A stretch of 64,000 nt of DNA from Paenibacillus tianjinensis. Its GTDB lineage: Bacteria; Bacillota; Bacilli; Paenibacillales; Paenibacillaceae. Made by a program: the position numbers and the translations under genes. The notes under the pieces were generated by a model. It searched no databases and was not told the DNA's origin. It was given only the letters and a program-made list of their open reading frames with translations. The stretch covers positions 6,040,001 to 6,104,000 of the forward strand of contig NZ_CP070969.1 of NCBI RefSeq assembly GCF_017086365.1, written 5' to 3'. Shown here one piece after another: positions 35,916 to 44,674 of the stretch (position 1 is the stretch's first letter; each line of letters begins with the position of its first letter).

Positions 35916-36104
35916 CATTCCCCCTTAAAAGGATTGACGAAAGCAGATTCAGCTGGTAGATTAGATTAAATTAATCATACGGTTCGACTCGGAATTACAT
36001 TTTAACCAAAGGGGCTGATCCCTATTAACTTTGTTTTCTTTTCCCCTCATTTCCCTAAGAACAGTGCCGATTTCTGTACCCAGCTGCAGCGCCGGGGGGT
36101 CATC

Positions 36105-37193
36105 GTGCTCGGGATTGGTGATGCCGAATACGCCCATTTAGAGGACAAGCTGCAGCTCGCGCTTACGGAATATTACAAAGTGTCTGATCTGGAGAATTAT
36201 GAGGAGATTCTGCGGGCCGTCGGCTATTTCACCCATAAATACGGCAAAATCGACCGCTTCGAGTCGCTGAACGAATACTGGCTGGAGCAGGACGCGAAGA
36301 TCCGGACAGACTTCAACATTTACGGCACGAAGAATGATTTCGTCGCCAACCTGAAGCAGAAGTCCAAGATGAAGGAGTTTTTCCGCAAAAGTGGGGTAAG
36401 TACCGTCCAGTTTTCTACCGGAACGACCCGCGACAGTGTAGATGATTTCATCCGCAGTGCCGGATTCCCGCTGGTGGTGAAGCCGGACCTCGGTTCCGGA
36501 GCCAGCAATACTTACAAAATCAGCAATGAGGAAGAGCTGCAGCATTTTTTTGATACGAAGCCTGCGGATGTCTCCTTCATTATTGAGGAATTCATTGACG
36601 GGGTGATTCTCACCTATGACGGGCTGGTGGATATTAACGGGGAAGTGCGGTTTGCCGTCAGCCATCTGTTCGAGAACAGCGTCATGGAAGTGGTCAACAC
36701 CGATAACCATCTCTATTATTTCTGCCTGAAGGAGATCAGTCCTGAGGTCGAGGAGGCCGGACGGAGTATCCTGAAGGCTTTTGATATCAGGGAGCGCTTC
36801 TTCCATATTGAGCTGTTCAAGTCGAACAAGGATGGCCGGATCATCGCGCTTGAGGTGAATATGCGTCCGCCCGGTGCCTGGATGACTGATGCCATTAACT
36901 TCTCGTACGATATCGATGTGTATAAGGAATGGGCGGGCATGATCGCAAATAATGAGGTCGGCGGCCCTTATGAAGGCAAATATTATACCGGCTATGCCAG
37001 CCGCAAGAAGCACAAGCATTACACGCACAGCCATGAAGACATTTACCGTACCTACGGCGCGAAAATTGTGAATTACGCCGAGATCGAAGAGGTATTCAGC
37101 AGAGCGATGGGAAACAGCGCCTACCAGTTCCGTTCTCCATCCTTAGAGGATGTTAGGGAAATCGTACGGTATATACAACAAGAAGAGGGATAG
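36105..37193 (+). CDS. ATP-grasp carboxylate-amine ligase, N-terminus uncertain
   Basis: At least 362 residues. The ATP-grasp core is clear: KSKMKEFFRKSGV, FPLVVKPDLGSGASNTYKI (ATP lysine and glycine loop), FIIEEFIDG (hinge) and IIALEVNMRPPGAW (metal ligands). It should join a carboxylate to an amine through an acyl phosphate; substrates are unknown. Relatives begin with a strand like NFVFFSPHFPK about 27 codons before the present GTG. These bases exist at 36028-36060 but, by my count, in another frame, and TAA lies at 36057 in the called frame. So the start is doubtful or a one-base frameshift is present. It is followed 13 bases later by an esterase gene. Confidence 0.8.
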   Translation: MLGIGDAEYAHLEDKLQLALTEYYKVSDLENYEEILRAVGYFTHKYGKIDRFESLNEYWLEQDAKIRTDFNIYGTKNDFVANLKQKSKMKEFFRKSGVSTVQFSTGTTRDSVDDFIRSAGFPLVVKPDLGSGASNTYKISNEEELQHFFDTKPADVSFIIEEFIDGVILTYDGLVDINGEVRFAVSHLFENSVMEVVNTDNHLYYFCLKEISPEVEEAGRSILKAFDIRERFFHIELFKSNKDGRIIALEVNMRPPGAWMTDAINFSYDIDVYKEWAGMIANNEVGGPYEGKYYTGYASRKKHKHYTHSHEDIYRTYGAKIVNYAEIEEVFSRAMGNSAYQFRSPSLEDVREIVRYIQQEEG

Positions 37194-37206
37194 GATGTGT
37201 TAACGG

Positions 37207-37956
37207 ATGAAGACAAGCTACCGCAAGGAATACAGCCGTCACCTGCAGAGGGACATGGAGTATAAAGTATACGGCCACGCCGGCAAACCGATGCTTGTCT
37301 TCCCCACCTCGCTCGGCAGATTCTACCAATACGAGGATTCCGGGATGATCGAAACGCTCTCCGGGTTCATCGAGGCCGGCAAGCTGCAGATCTGGGCCTG
37401 CGACAGCATCGACGAAGAGACCTTCTTCTCCACCCACTGGAACCATGAGGATAAGGCGATCCGGCATGAACAATACGACAAGTACATTACGCAGGAGCTG
37501 ATCCCCGGCATCCTCCAAGAGAGCAAAGGGAACAATGGCGGTGACGACCAGAAAATCCTGATCTCAGGCTGCTCCATGGGCGCGTACTACAGCGCCAGCT
37601 TCTTTTTCCGTTATCCGCACTTTTTCGATACCTTAATTGCCCTGAGCGGCGTATATTCCACCTATTATTTCTTCGGCGACTATATGAGCGAGAACGTCTA
37701 CTTCAATTCTCCGCTCCATTATCTGCCCGGCCTGAATGATGAGCATTATCTGGGTCAATACCGCAGCAGCCAGATCATCCTCTGTGTCGGACAAGGAGCC
37801 TATGAAGACGAGATGCTTCATGAGACCCGTCTGCTTCAGGACCTGCTGCAGCGCAAGGGCATTCCTGCACGGATTGACTATTGGGGCCATGACGTGAACC
37901 ATGACTGGCCTTGGTGGAACAGGCAGATTCATTATTATGTCAGCAGCTGCCTGTAA
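37207..37956 (+). CDS. Alpha/beta-hydrolase esterase, partner of the ATP-grasp ligase
   Basis: Protein of 249 residues of the putative esterase (esterase D/antigen 85-like) family. The nucleophile elbow is ISGCSMGAY (Ser about 121), the acid is likely in CVGQGAYEDEM, and the His in DVNHDWPWW near the C-terminus. No signal peptide, so it acts in the cytosol. It starts 13 bases after the ATP-grasp gene, giving a two-gene unit in which one enzyme makes an amide or ester-type product and the other may hydrolyse a related bond. The substrate is not known. Confidence 0.85.
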   Translation: MKTSYRKEYSRHLQRDMEYKVYGHAGKPMLVFPTSLGRFYQYEDSGMIETLSGFIEAGKLQIWACDSIDEETFFSTHWNHEDKAIRHEQYDKYITQELIPGILQESKGNNGGDDQKILISGCSMGAYYSASFFFRYPHFFDTLIALSGVYSTYYFFGDYMSENVYFNSPLHYLPGLNDEHYLGQYRSSQIILCVGQGAYEDEMLHETRLLQDLLQRKGIPARIDYWGHDVNHDWPWWNRQIHYYVSSCL

Positions 37957-37975
37957 TATCCGCCTATCTATATAG

Positions 37976-38014
37976 CAAAAAGCCCCGGGTTAACGTGCTT
38001 ACCCCGGGGCTTCC
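37976..38014. terminator. Terminator between esterase gene and the small acidic protein gene
   Basis: AAGCCCCGGG and CCCGGGGCTT pair around a short loop, with AAAAA before and TTCCTT after. It lies between converging genes and could end both transcripts. Confidence 0.85.
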
Positions 38015-38024
38015 TTGTGTTCCG

Positions 38025-38312
38025 TTATTCCGGCAGATGCTCTTTGCAGAACTGAGCCAGCTCAGCTTCCTCGTCCTCTTCCAGATCAAACTCCAGCAGC
38101 TTGCCGGTCGTCGTTTCCAGCAGGTCATAAGTAACCAGCGCCGCTTCTCCGGCTTCGGCTTTGACAATTGCGCGGATCGAAACACCGTTCTCTTCGTACA
38201 GTTCGTCCTCTTCCGGCACATCCAGATGAATGACGAATTCATATCGCTTCCCGCTTAGAATGCCAAAAGGGTCTTTAACATCCTCCACGGTGTAACTCGT
38301 AAATGTCAGCAC
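38025..38312 (-). CDS. Small acidic protein of unknown function
   Basis: Protein of 95 residues from GTG 38312 with GAGGAATG upstream. It starts MLTFTSYTVEDVKDPFGILSGKRYEF and ends in an acidic helix rich in Glu and Asp. It is cytosolic with no membrane segment. It resembles a small conserved Bacillales family annotated only as a domain of unknown function (I believe DUF6509, not verified). It stands alone between terminator and rlmN-like gene. Confidence 0.75.
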   Translation of the reverse strand: MLTFTSYTVEDVKDPFGILSGKRYEFVIHLDVPEEDELYEENGVSIRAIVKAEAGEAALVTYDLLETTTGKLLEFDLEEDEEAELAQFCKEHLPE

Positions 38313-38401
38313 TGCGCATTCCTCTTTTCCTAAATCTCTGCCCAGCTATTGTATCACAAAATCAGGAACCGGCAATGATGCCCGGACAGGGCGGCCTCAG
38401 C

Positions 38402-39484
38402 TTACCCCATCACCGCTGTATCCGCTTTGGTCTTTCTGATCTGCTTGCTGCGCAGCTGGCCGCAGGCGGCGTCGATATCCACACCATGCTCCAGCCGGGT
38501 ACTTACGCTGACGCCCTGCTTCTTCAGGGTGTCAAAAAAGGCCCGCACCGTCTCCCGCTCCGTCCGCTGGTATTGGCTGTGCTCATCCACCGGGTTGTAA
38601 GGAATCAGGTTCACATTCACAAGCTGCCGGCGGTCGCCGATCAGTTCGGCCAGCTCCAGGGCATGCTCCTGGCGGTCATTGATATCCTTCAGCAGAATAT
38701 ACTCCAGCGTAATCCGCCGGTTCGTCTTCTCCAGATAGTAATCAATCGCCGGCATTAATTTCTCTATAGGAATCGCGCGGTTGATCTTCATGATCCGGGT
38801 CCGCAGCTCATTATTCGGCGCATGTAAAGAGATCGCCAGGTTCACCTGCATATTGGCATCAGCGAATTCTCTGATTTTGTCGGCCAGACCGCTCGTCGAG
38901 ACGGTGATGCCTTTGCCGGCAATCGCCAACCCTTTATGATCCTTAACGGTGGTCAGGAAGTTCAGCAGGTTCGTAAAATTATCGAACGGCTCACCGATGC
39001 CCATCACCACGACATGGCTGACCCGTTGTCCAAGCCCGGCCTGATCCAGATGCTGCTGGACCTTCATAATCTGCTCCACAATCTCTCCGCTCGACAGGTC
39101 ACGGCTCTTCGCCAAAAGCCCGCTGGCACAGAAGCTGCAGCCGATATTACAGCCGACCTGAGTGGTCACACATACAGACAGGCCATACTTCTGGCGCATC
39201 AGTACGGTTTCAATCAGGTTGCCGTCATTCAGCCGGAACAGGAACTTAATCGTGCCGTCGGCCGATTCCTGCTTCACATGCTCTTCCATCGTTTGAAACA
39301 CAAAATGCTCCGCCAGCAGCCGGACACAGTCTTGATTCATCTCCGACATGTCAGCGAAGTCTGACACCCGCTTGCGGTACACAAAATCCCAGACCTGCGC
39401 AGCGCGTGACTTCTTATGCCCGTGCTCCAGCAGCCATGACGCCAGTTGCTCCAGGGTTAATCCATAAATGGATTGTTTATTCAT
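38402..39484 (-). CDS. rlmN: RlmN-family 23S rRNA (adenine-C2)-methyltransferase, radical SAM
   Basis: Protein of 360 residues. The radical SAM cluster motif is [11 protein letters not shown] (CxxxCxxC, about residues 110-118). [13 protein letters not shown] and TVSTSGL follow, and the catalytic C-terminal Cys is in [13 protein letters not shown]. It methylates A2503 of 23S rRNA (and often A37 of some tRNAs) through a methyl-cysteine intermediate. Cfr resistance enzymes share the fold, but the GIGEPFDN stretch and overall length are RlmN-like. It is isolated from the usual stk/rsgA neighbours, so it may be a second copy. Confidence 0.88.
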   Translation of the reverse strand: MNKQSIYGLTLEQLASWLLEHGHKKSRAAQVWDFVYRKRVSDFADMSEMNQDCVRLLAEHFVFQTMEEHVKQESADGTIKFLFRLNDGNLIETVLMRQKYGLSVCVTTQVGCNIGCSFCASGLLAKSRDLSSGEIVEQIMKVQQHLDQAGLGQRVSHVVVMGIGEPFDNFTNLLNFLTTVKDHKGLAIAGKGITVSTSGLADKIREFADANMQVNLAISLHAPNNELRTRIMKINRAIPIEKLMPAIDYYLEKTNRRITLEYILLKDINDRQEHALELAELIGDRRQLVNVNLIPYNPVDEHSQYQRTERETVRAFFDTLKKQGVSVSTRLEHGVDIDAACGQLRSKQIRKTKADTAVMG

Positions 39485-39614
39485 TGTTATTTATCCTCTT
39501 TTCAAAACATTAAAGTTCGGTCTATAATACTCATTCTCTCAAATTTATTTTATTAAAACAAGGGGAATTCCCGCCTGCAGCCCCGGTATATTACAATTTC
39601 AGGCCAACATACAC

Positions 39615-39643
39615 AAAAAGCGCACCCCTGCCAAGAGTACGCT
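39615..39643 (-). terminator. Terminator of the polysaccharide deacetylase operon
   Basis: On the minus strand AGCGTAC pairs with GTGCGCT (one wobble), followed by TTTTTG, about 14 bases after the deacetylase stop. Confidence 0.75.
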
Positions 39644-39656
39644 CTTCCTGCTGATG

Positions 39657-40955
39657 TTATTTGAAAATGGCGAATTTCAGCCCTTTTTGCTTCAGGTAGG
39701 CAATGATTTCGGGCAGCACTTTAACCGTTATACTCTTCTCATGCAGGAGATATATGCCGCCGGATGGTTCGGTATGATAGAAATAATTCAGAATCTTCTC
39801 CGGACTGTCCGCCTTCCAGTCCTCCGGATCACGATTCCAGAGCAGCACCTTCAGATGCTGTCTGCCGGCCTCTTCCGCCAGCTGCTGATTCACCGCTCCA
39901 TAAGGGGGACGGAATATCGTGACCGGGCCGGCAATCAGCTGCTCCAGCGACTGGCTCGCCCGCGCCAGATTAGTCCGGTTCTCTTCCGCACTGTTAGCGG
40001 TCAGATCACTGTGGTCCCAGGAATGATTGCCGACCGGCATCCCGTGTTCATCCGCATAGCTGACTGCCTCCGGATACTGGCTGACATTCTGCCCGATGAA
40101 CAGAAAATTCGCCGCGACGCCTGCCTTCACGAGAATATCCACGAGCAGTTCCGTGTAACGCGACGGGCCGTCATCAAAGGATAGTGCAACATAGCCTTTC
40201 GGCAGACTGTACTCATAGCTGTCTCCGGTAAGCTCAATCGTCTCATAGGACAGCTTCGACTGCTCAGTGATCTCAGGGATCTCCGCAGGTGCCGGGGTAG
40301 CCCCGGCTGGTTCGCTCTGAAGAGCAGCCAGCTGAATATCAGAAGCATTAGAGACCGGGACAGGAACGGCCTCTTGTGTTCCGGCTCCAGCCGCAGCCAG
40401 GGAGACATCCTGCTTCGCTTCCACACTGTTCGTGAACAGCTCCACCTCGCCATCCATGCGCAGGAGAAACACCGCCAGCACAAGGCTGAACACGAGGCCC
40501 CGCAGGAGGATGGGCCGGCTAAGCAGCGCTGTCCGCTCAAGCTTCTGCTGTGCAGGCGCTGCCGGAGCCGCCGCTTCTTCGGCCACTGGCTGATTGCCTG
40601 GCCCGGAAGAAGCGTCCTCCTTCTGCTGCGCAAGCTGGAGCAGCAGCAATTTATAGCCTTCCGAACAGGCAAAATACAGGGTTTCGCTGAATGTCCGGTT
40701 CATTTTGACCAGGCTGCTGAAATGGGTTCCGCGAAACGGGTCCCACTTCGTGTAAAGCGACAGCCGTACTCTCTGCCCTTCAAAAGGGCCTAATGCAAGG
40801 AGTTGCAGATATGTATATTCATCGATGCTTATCATTTGTCTCTTATGTGATCCGCCGCTGCGGGTAAGACCTACCTCCATCTGCCAGCCATCCGGGCTGT
40901 GCTCTAGCGACAACAGCTCAACCATCAGATTGGCGCTTATGTCATGAACCGGCAT
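39657..40955 (-). CDS. Membrane-anchored polysaccharide deacetylase (NodB domain)
   Basis: Protein of 432 residues. An N-terminal cytosolic domain (about 1-110) of unknown type is followed by a Pro/Ala linker, one transmembrane helix (about 148-165), an external Ala/Pro stretch and a NodB domain (about 245-430). The catalytic motifs are complete: SFDDGP, NHSWDH, RPPYG, WNRDPEDW and LLHE. It should remove N-acetyl groups from peptidoglycan or another cell-wall glycan outside the membrane, using a metal. It starts five bases after the coiled-coil gene. The N-terminal domain could couple the enzyme to an internal signal. Confidence 0.9.
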   Translation of the reverse strand: MPVHDISANLMVELLSLEHSPDGWQMEVGLTRSGGSHKRQMISIDEYTYLQLLALGPFEGQRVRLSLYTKWDPFRGTHFSSLVKMNRTFSETLYFACSEGYKLLLLQLAQQKEDASSGPGNQPVAEEAAAPAAPAQQKLERTALLSRPILLRGLVFSLVLAVFLLRMDGEVELFTNSVEAKQDVSLAAAGAGTQEAVPVPVSNASDIQLAALQSEPAGATPAPAEIPEITEQSKLSYETIELTGDSYEYSLPKGYVALSFDDGPSRYTELLVDILVKAGVAANFLFIGQNVSQYPEAVSYADEHGMPVGNHSWDHSDLTANSAEENRTNLARASQSLEQLIAGPVTIFRPPYGAVNQQLAEEAGRQHLKVLLWNRDPEDWKADSPEKILNYFYHTEPSGGIYLLHEKSITVKVLPEIIAYLKQKGLKFAIFK

Positions 40956-40960
40956 AGGCT

Positions 40961-41683
40961 CTAGGTATCCCCGTTTCCTTCATTACGCTCTGCAGCGGGC
41001 ATGCTGCCGCCAAAAGGAACCGTCATCCGGTTCGTGAAATCGCTGATCATGCTGGAGAGGTAGGCTTTCTCCTGCCGGACCGTTTCGTACTTCTGTCTTA
41101 AATGGCTGTTTTCCGTTTCCAGCCTTCCGATCTTTTCTTCCAGCTCGTTCATCTTTTTCAGCTTTTCCGCATGGGCCTCGTTATGCTTCTGCACCAGATT
41201 GGCGTACTTTTGCTGCTCCAGATCAATCGTGCTCTTCAGTTCATCCATTTCGCCTGACAAGGACGCATGCAGCTCGCGGTAGTCCTCAAGCACCTGGTCG
41301 ACCTTAAGATTCCTCTCCACCAGCTTCTGCTCAAGCTCCATAATGTTCTTTTCCCGGTCCTCAATCACCTTATTCAGGTTCTTCAGATCCTTATTCAGCC
41401 GCTCCACATGTCCGCTGGAATGGATCAGCCGGTCCTGCAGCTCATGATTATTGGACTCGGTATGCGCTCTGGCCTGGATCATTTGCTCCACGGCAAAGAT
41501 CAGATCGAGCGATTTCTTGTCCAGCTGCGCCTTGCCTGTAGAGATCAGGCTGGCCGGACTTTCACTCTTCTCATAGCTGTTCAGGTCTTCCGGAGGGGCC
41601 TCCTCCACTTGCATCTTTGGAACCATGCCCGGCCTCAGCGTTTTATCCACCGCATCTCTTTTCTTGAAAAAAGGAGCAGCCAT
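40961..41683 (-). CDS. Coiled-coil protein encoded with the polysaccharide deacetylase
   Basis: Protein of 240 residues. After a basic N-terminus (MAAPFFKKRD) there is a long coiled coil from about residue 70 to 215 with dense Glu, Lys and Leu heptads. No signal peptide or membrane helix. I do not recognise the family. The stop is five bases before the deacetylase start, so the two are certainly co-transcribed. A cytosolic scaffold that binds the deacetylase's internal N-terminal domain is a reasonable guess. GAGGTGAT precedes the ATG. Confidence 0.75.
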   Translation of the reverse strand: MAAPFFKKRDAVDKTLRPGMVPKMQVEEAPPEDLNSYEKSESPASLISTGKAQLDKKSLDLIFAVEQMIQARAHTESNNHELQDRLIHSSGHVERLNKDLKNLNKVIEDREKNIMELEQKLVERNLKVDQVLEDYRELHASLSGEMDELKSTIDLEQQKYANLVQKHNEAHAEKLKKMNELEEKIGRLETENSHLRQKYETVRQEKAYLSSMISDFTNRMTVPFGGSMPAAERNEGNGDT

Positions 41684-41866
41684 CTATAAATCACCTCATT
41701 ATAATGTCAAAAAATGTCGAGCATATACGAGATTATTATAGTTGATTTGCCCGGTGTATAAGTGAGCCTTAATGTCTAACTTTGTTAAATATATCCTAAG
41801 GCCCAGTTTATCTGTGAAGGAAGGATTACCCAAGTCTTTGGAACGATTTATGAACACAAACACAGC

Positions 41867-41895
41867 AAAAAGCGCAGCCCCAAAGGACTACGCTT
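41867..41895 (-). terminator. Terminator of the small GIY-YIG gene
   Basis: On the minus strand AAGCGTAG pairs with CTGCGCTT (one wobble) and runs into TTTGC, 14 bases after the gene stop. Confidence 0.75.
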
Positions 41896-41908
41896 ATGCA
41901 TCAACAGC

Positions 41909-42265
41909 TTATTTATACAGTACTTTCTCTACATTGTATTTCGCCTTGAGCTTGTTCACGATGTACGTCTCATAAATCTCCCGGTCTACCGGATCTTCGA
42001 CGAGGCAGACTTCGATCTTGGTGACCTCATCGCGGTGCCCCTTCATTACAGATACACTGTCTTCAAAATGCTTCTTAATCCGGGGTCTAAGCTTTCTGGC
42101 TTTGCCCACAAACAGCAGCTCATCCTGATCATTGTAGAACATGAAGATACCGCCGGCTTCCCGTGTGATCAGGTGAAAGTCCGTAAACCCGTAAATATGG
42201 CTTAGTACAGGGTTCTCCTGTTTGAATATGGTTACATCCGGTGCAGGAATTGTAATGCTGATCAT
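41909..42265 (-). CDS. Small stand-alone GIY-YIG domain protein
   Basis: Protein of 118 residues. The GIY-YIG fold is seen as GGIFMFYNDQDELLFVGKARKLRPRIKKHF, with the second Tyr replaced in the LLFVGKA strand, and YETYIVNKLKAKYN as the helix with the metal-binding Glu. Relatives are annotated as nucleotide excision repair endonucleases, but no UvrC partner domains are present. It starts at ATG 42265 behind AGAGGGAAG. It could be a structure-specific nuclease; the altered Tyr positions make activity uncertain. Confidence 0.8.
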   Translation of the reverse strand: MISITIPAPDVTIFKQENPVLSHIYGFTDFHLITREAGGIFMFYNDQDELLFVGKARKLRPRIKKHFEDSVSVMKGHRDEVTKIEVCLVEDPVDREIYETYIVNKLKAKYNVEKVLYK

Positions 42266-42438
42266 TCGTGTTCACTTCCCTCTTATATATAGAAATAAAT
42301 AGTATCACAGATCAAAGAGCCTGACTATTTCTATCTTCCGCCGGAAAGGTTGTTTTTAGTCCTCGGTTCACAAAGATTTCGCCTGCCGGTCCATAATGGA
42401 GCGGTTTTTTTATTGATTAATCACTATTTAAACCATGC

Positions 42439-42459
42439 TTCAGGGCCCTACACCCTGAA
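42439..42459. terminator. Hairpin after the TetR gene
   Basis: TTCAGGG and CCCTGAA pair around a 7-base loop about 40 bases beyond the TetR stop. There is no clear T-run, so termination is uncertain. Confidence 0.4.
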
Positions 42460-42497
42460 ATTCAAGAATAACTGCTTACTCCCCGCTGCGCCGGGAC

Positions 42498-43058
42498 CTA
42501 TTCCAGCTTCAAATGCTTCGGCTTAAGCGAAGGCATTTCCAGCACCATTGCAATATTGCAGAGCATGCCGTTGGCCATAAAGGTGCTTACTTCCACTTCG
42601 GGATTCGTGATTCCGGCTGCTATAAACTTTCCTTCGACCAGACGGGTTACCTCCTGCATTCCTTTCTGCACCGCCTGGCGGATCGCGTCATCGCGGATGC
42701 CGAAGGCCTGCACCTGCAGCACAATCTCGCTCGGATGTGTCTCCATCAGCTGCTCATACACACGGATGGTTTCATTAAGCAGCTCCCCGGCCGGAGCCGT
42801 AACACTCTGAAAGCTGCGGATAATCCGCTCAAAAGCCCGGTCCAGCGCCGCCACAAACAGCTCCTCCTTGTTCTTGAACAGCTTGAAAATATAAGGCTGG
42901 GAAATCCCCACCTTCTCTGCCACCTGCGCCGTGGTCGCCCGGAAATAGCCGTGCTCCGCAAAAACTACAACCGCCGCCTCTAAAATCTGCTCCCGCCGAT
43001 TCACGCTGGTTGCTTCTGCCGTCTTGAGCCGGGTCGTGCCTGACTGTCCGCTTGTCAT
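42498..43058 (-). CDS. TetR-family transcriptional regulator
   Basis: Protein of 186 residues. The N-terminal helix-turn-helix is NRREQILEAAVVVFAEHGYFRATTAQVAEKVGISQPYIFKLFKNKEELF (about 20-70). The C-terminal helical domain would bind a ligand. AGGAGGCAC precedes the ATG. It is divergent from a GH1 beta-glucosidase gene 252 bases away, with no obvious palindrome that I could fix, so its target is uncertain. No efflux gene is adjacent. Confidence 0.92.
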   Translation of the reverse strand: MTSGQSGTTRLKTAEATSVNRREQILEAAVVVFAEHGYFRATTAQVAEKVGISQPYIFKLFKNKEELFVAALDRAFERIIRSFQSVTAPAGELLNETIRVYEQLMETHPSEIVLQVQAFGIRDDAIRQAVQKGMQEVTRLVEGKFIAAGITNPEVEVSTFMANGMLCNIAMVLEMPSLKPKHLKLE

Positions 43059-43310
43059 GTCTGTGCCTCCTGCTCTTGTTATTTCGCTTAGTTATTGATC
43101 AGTCACTTTCTTAATTAGAAGTATACCCTTCTCCATATTAAATAATCAACCTCTTATTTAGTTTGCTCAAATAAGACCTTATCGTTTATTCCAAAAAATA
43201 CTGTGGCGATCAAGGAGAAGGCAGCGCAGCTGTTGAATATAGAACCTTGAGATCTTCCTGCTAAAATGGGAAGAGACCGGATCAGAAGTCCAGTATAGGA
43301 GGAATTAGCA

Positions 43311-44663
43311 GTGAGTACGATTATTCAGTTTCCTGAAGATTTTGTCTGGGGCGTCTCCACCTCTGCCTATCAGATTGAAGGTTCCTTAGACAAGGATGGC
43401 CGCGGGCCAAGCATATGGGACGAGCTTGCCGCCATTCCCGGCCGTATTTATAACGGTGATGATGCCAGTGTGGCCTGCGACAGCTATGAGCGCTACGAGG
43501 AGGATATCCGGCTGATGAAGGAGCTGGGTGTCAAAGCCTACCGCTTCTCCGTCTCCTGGCCGCGCATTTATCCCACCGGCAGCGGTGAAGTGAATCCTAA
43601 AGGGATAGCGTATTACAAAAAACTCGTCGCGGCCCTTCTCGATAACGGCATTGAGCCCTTCTGCACGCTCTACCACTGGGAGCTGCCGCAGGCGCTGCAG
43701 GAGCAGGGCGGCTGGGAGAACCGGAAAACCATCGATGCTTTTGTCCAGTTTGCCGAAACCATGTTCCGGGAATTTGACGGCTTGATCAAGCACTGGATTA
43801 CGTTTAACGAGCCTTGGTGCATCGCCATTAACGGCCATCTGCTGGGCAGACATGCGCCGGGTATCCAGAACTGGCAGTCGGCCATCCAGGTCGCTCACCA
43901 TGTCCTGGTTGCGCACGGGGCTACGGTACGCAAGTTCCGGGAACTCGGGACGGCAGGTGTCATCGGCTATGCGCCGGACATTTACTGGTACGATCCGTTC
44001 TCGCAGAAGCAGGAGGATGTAGATGCGGCCTACCGTGCTTTTTCCATCTATACCTGGTTTGTTACGCCGGTCTTTACCGGCAAATATCCCGAGGCCATGG
44101 CGCAATGGTTCAAGACCAAAGGCGCTGAACCGGTGATTGAAGCAGGGGATATGGAGCTTATTTCGCAGAAGCTTGATTTCCTGGGCCTCAACTTCTACGG
44201 TGGAAACATCGTGCGGCACAAAGCGGGGAATAACTATCTGGACCTCGAGCATGTGGACATCGGCTACGACAAATCCGACAAGGGCTGGTTTATTTTCCCG
44301 GAAGGGCTGTATTTGACCTTAAACTGGCTTAAAGAGCTGTGCGGTCCGCTGCCGATCTATATTACGGAAAATGGCGCCTGTTACAATGACGAAGTGATTG
44401 ACGGACGGGTGCCGGATGAGCGGAGAATCCGCTTTTTGCAGAGCCATATTACCGAGCTTGGCCGGGCCATCGACTCCGGAGTCAACGTTAAAGGGTATCT
44501 GACCTGGTCGCTGATTGACAATTTTGAATGGGCATTCGGCTACTCCTGCCGCTTCGGGCTGGTGCATGTCGATTTCCGTACCCAAAAACGGACACCAAAG
44601 GAAAGCTATTACTGGTACCAGAAGCTGATCCGCAAAAACTGGCTGGAAATCGAGAGCAGATAG
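43311..44663 (+). CDS. Glycoside hydrolase family 1 beta-glucosidase
   Basis: Protein of 450 residues. It has the GH1 N-terminus (FPEDFVWGVSTSAYQIEG), the acid/base Glu167 in TFNEPW and the nucleophile Glu353 in YITENG. There is no signal peptide and no phospho-sugar-binding motif is obvious, so it is a cytosolic beta-glucosidase or related exo-glycosidase acting on cellobiose-like oligosaccharides. The start is GTG 43311 with AGGAGGAATTAGCA upstream. It is followed 11 bases later by a small ABM-fold gene in the same transcript. Confidence 0.95.
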   Translation: MSTIIQFPEDFVWGVSTSAYQIEGSLDKDGRGPSIWDELAAIPGRIYNGDDASVACDSYERYEEDIRLMKELGVKAYRFSVSWPRIYPTGSGEVNPKGIAYYKKLVAALLDNGIEPFCTLYHWELPQALQEQGGWENRKTIDAFVQFAETMFREFDGLIKHWITFNEPWCIAINGHLLGRHAPGIQNWQSAIQVAHHVLVAHGATVRKFRELGTAGVIGYAPDIYWYDPFSQKQEDVDAAYRAFSIYTWFVTPVFTGKYPEAMAQWFKTKGAEPVIEAGDMELISQKLDFLGLNFYGGNIVRHKAGNNYLDLEHVDIGYDKSDKGWFIFPEGLYLTLNWLKELCGPLPIYITENGACYNDEVIDGRVPDERRIRFLQSHITELGRAIDSGVNVKGYLTWSLIDNFEWAFGYSCRFGLVHVDFRTQKRTPKESYYWYQKLIRKNWLEIESR

Positions 44664-44674
44664 GAGCGTGAACC

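Noticed and set aside
36138..37034. Minus-strand open frame of 298 codons
   Set aside because: It is antisense to the ATP-grasp gene, whose catalytic motifs are clear. The minus frame has no start site context or recognisable domain.
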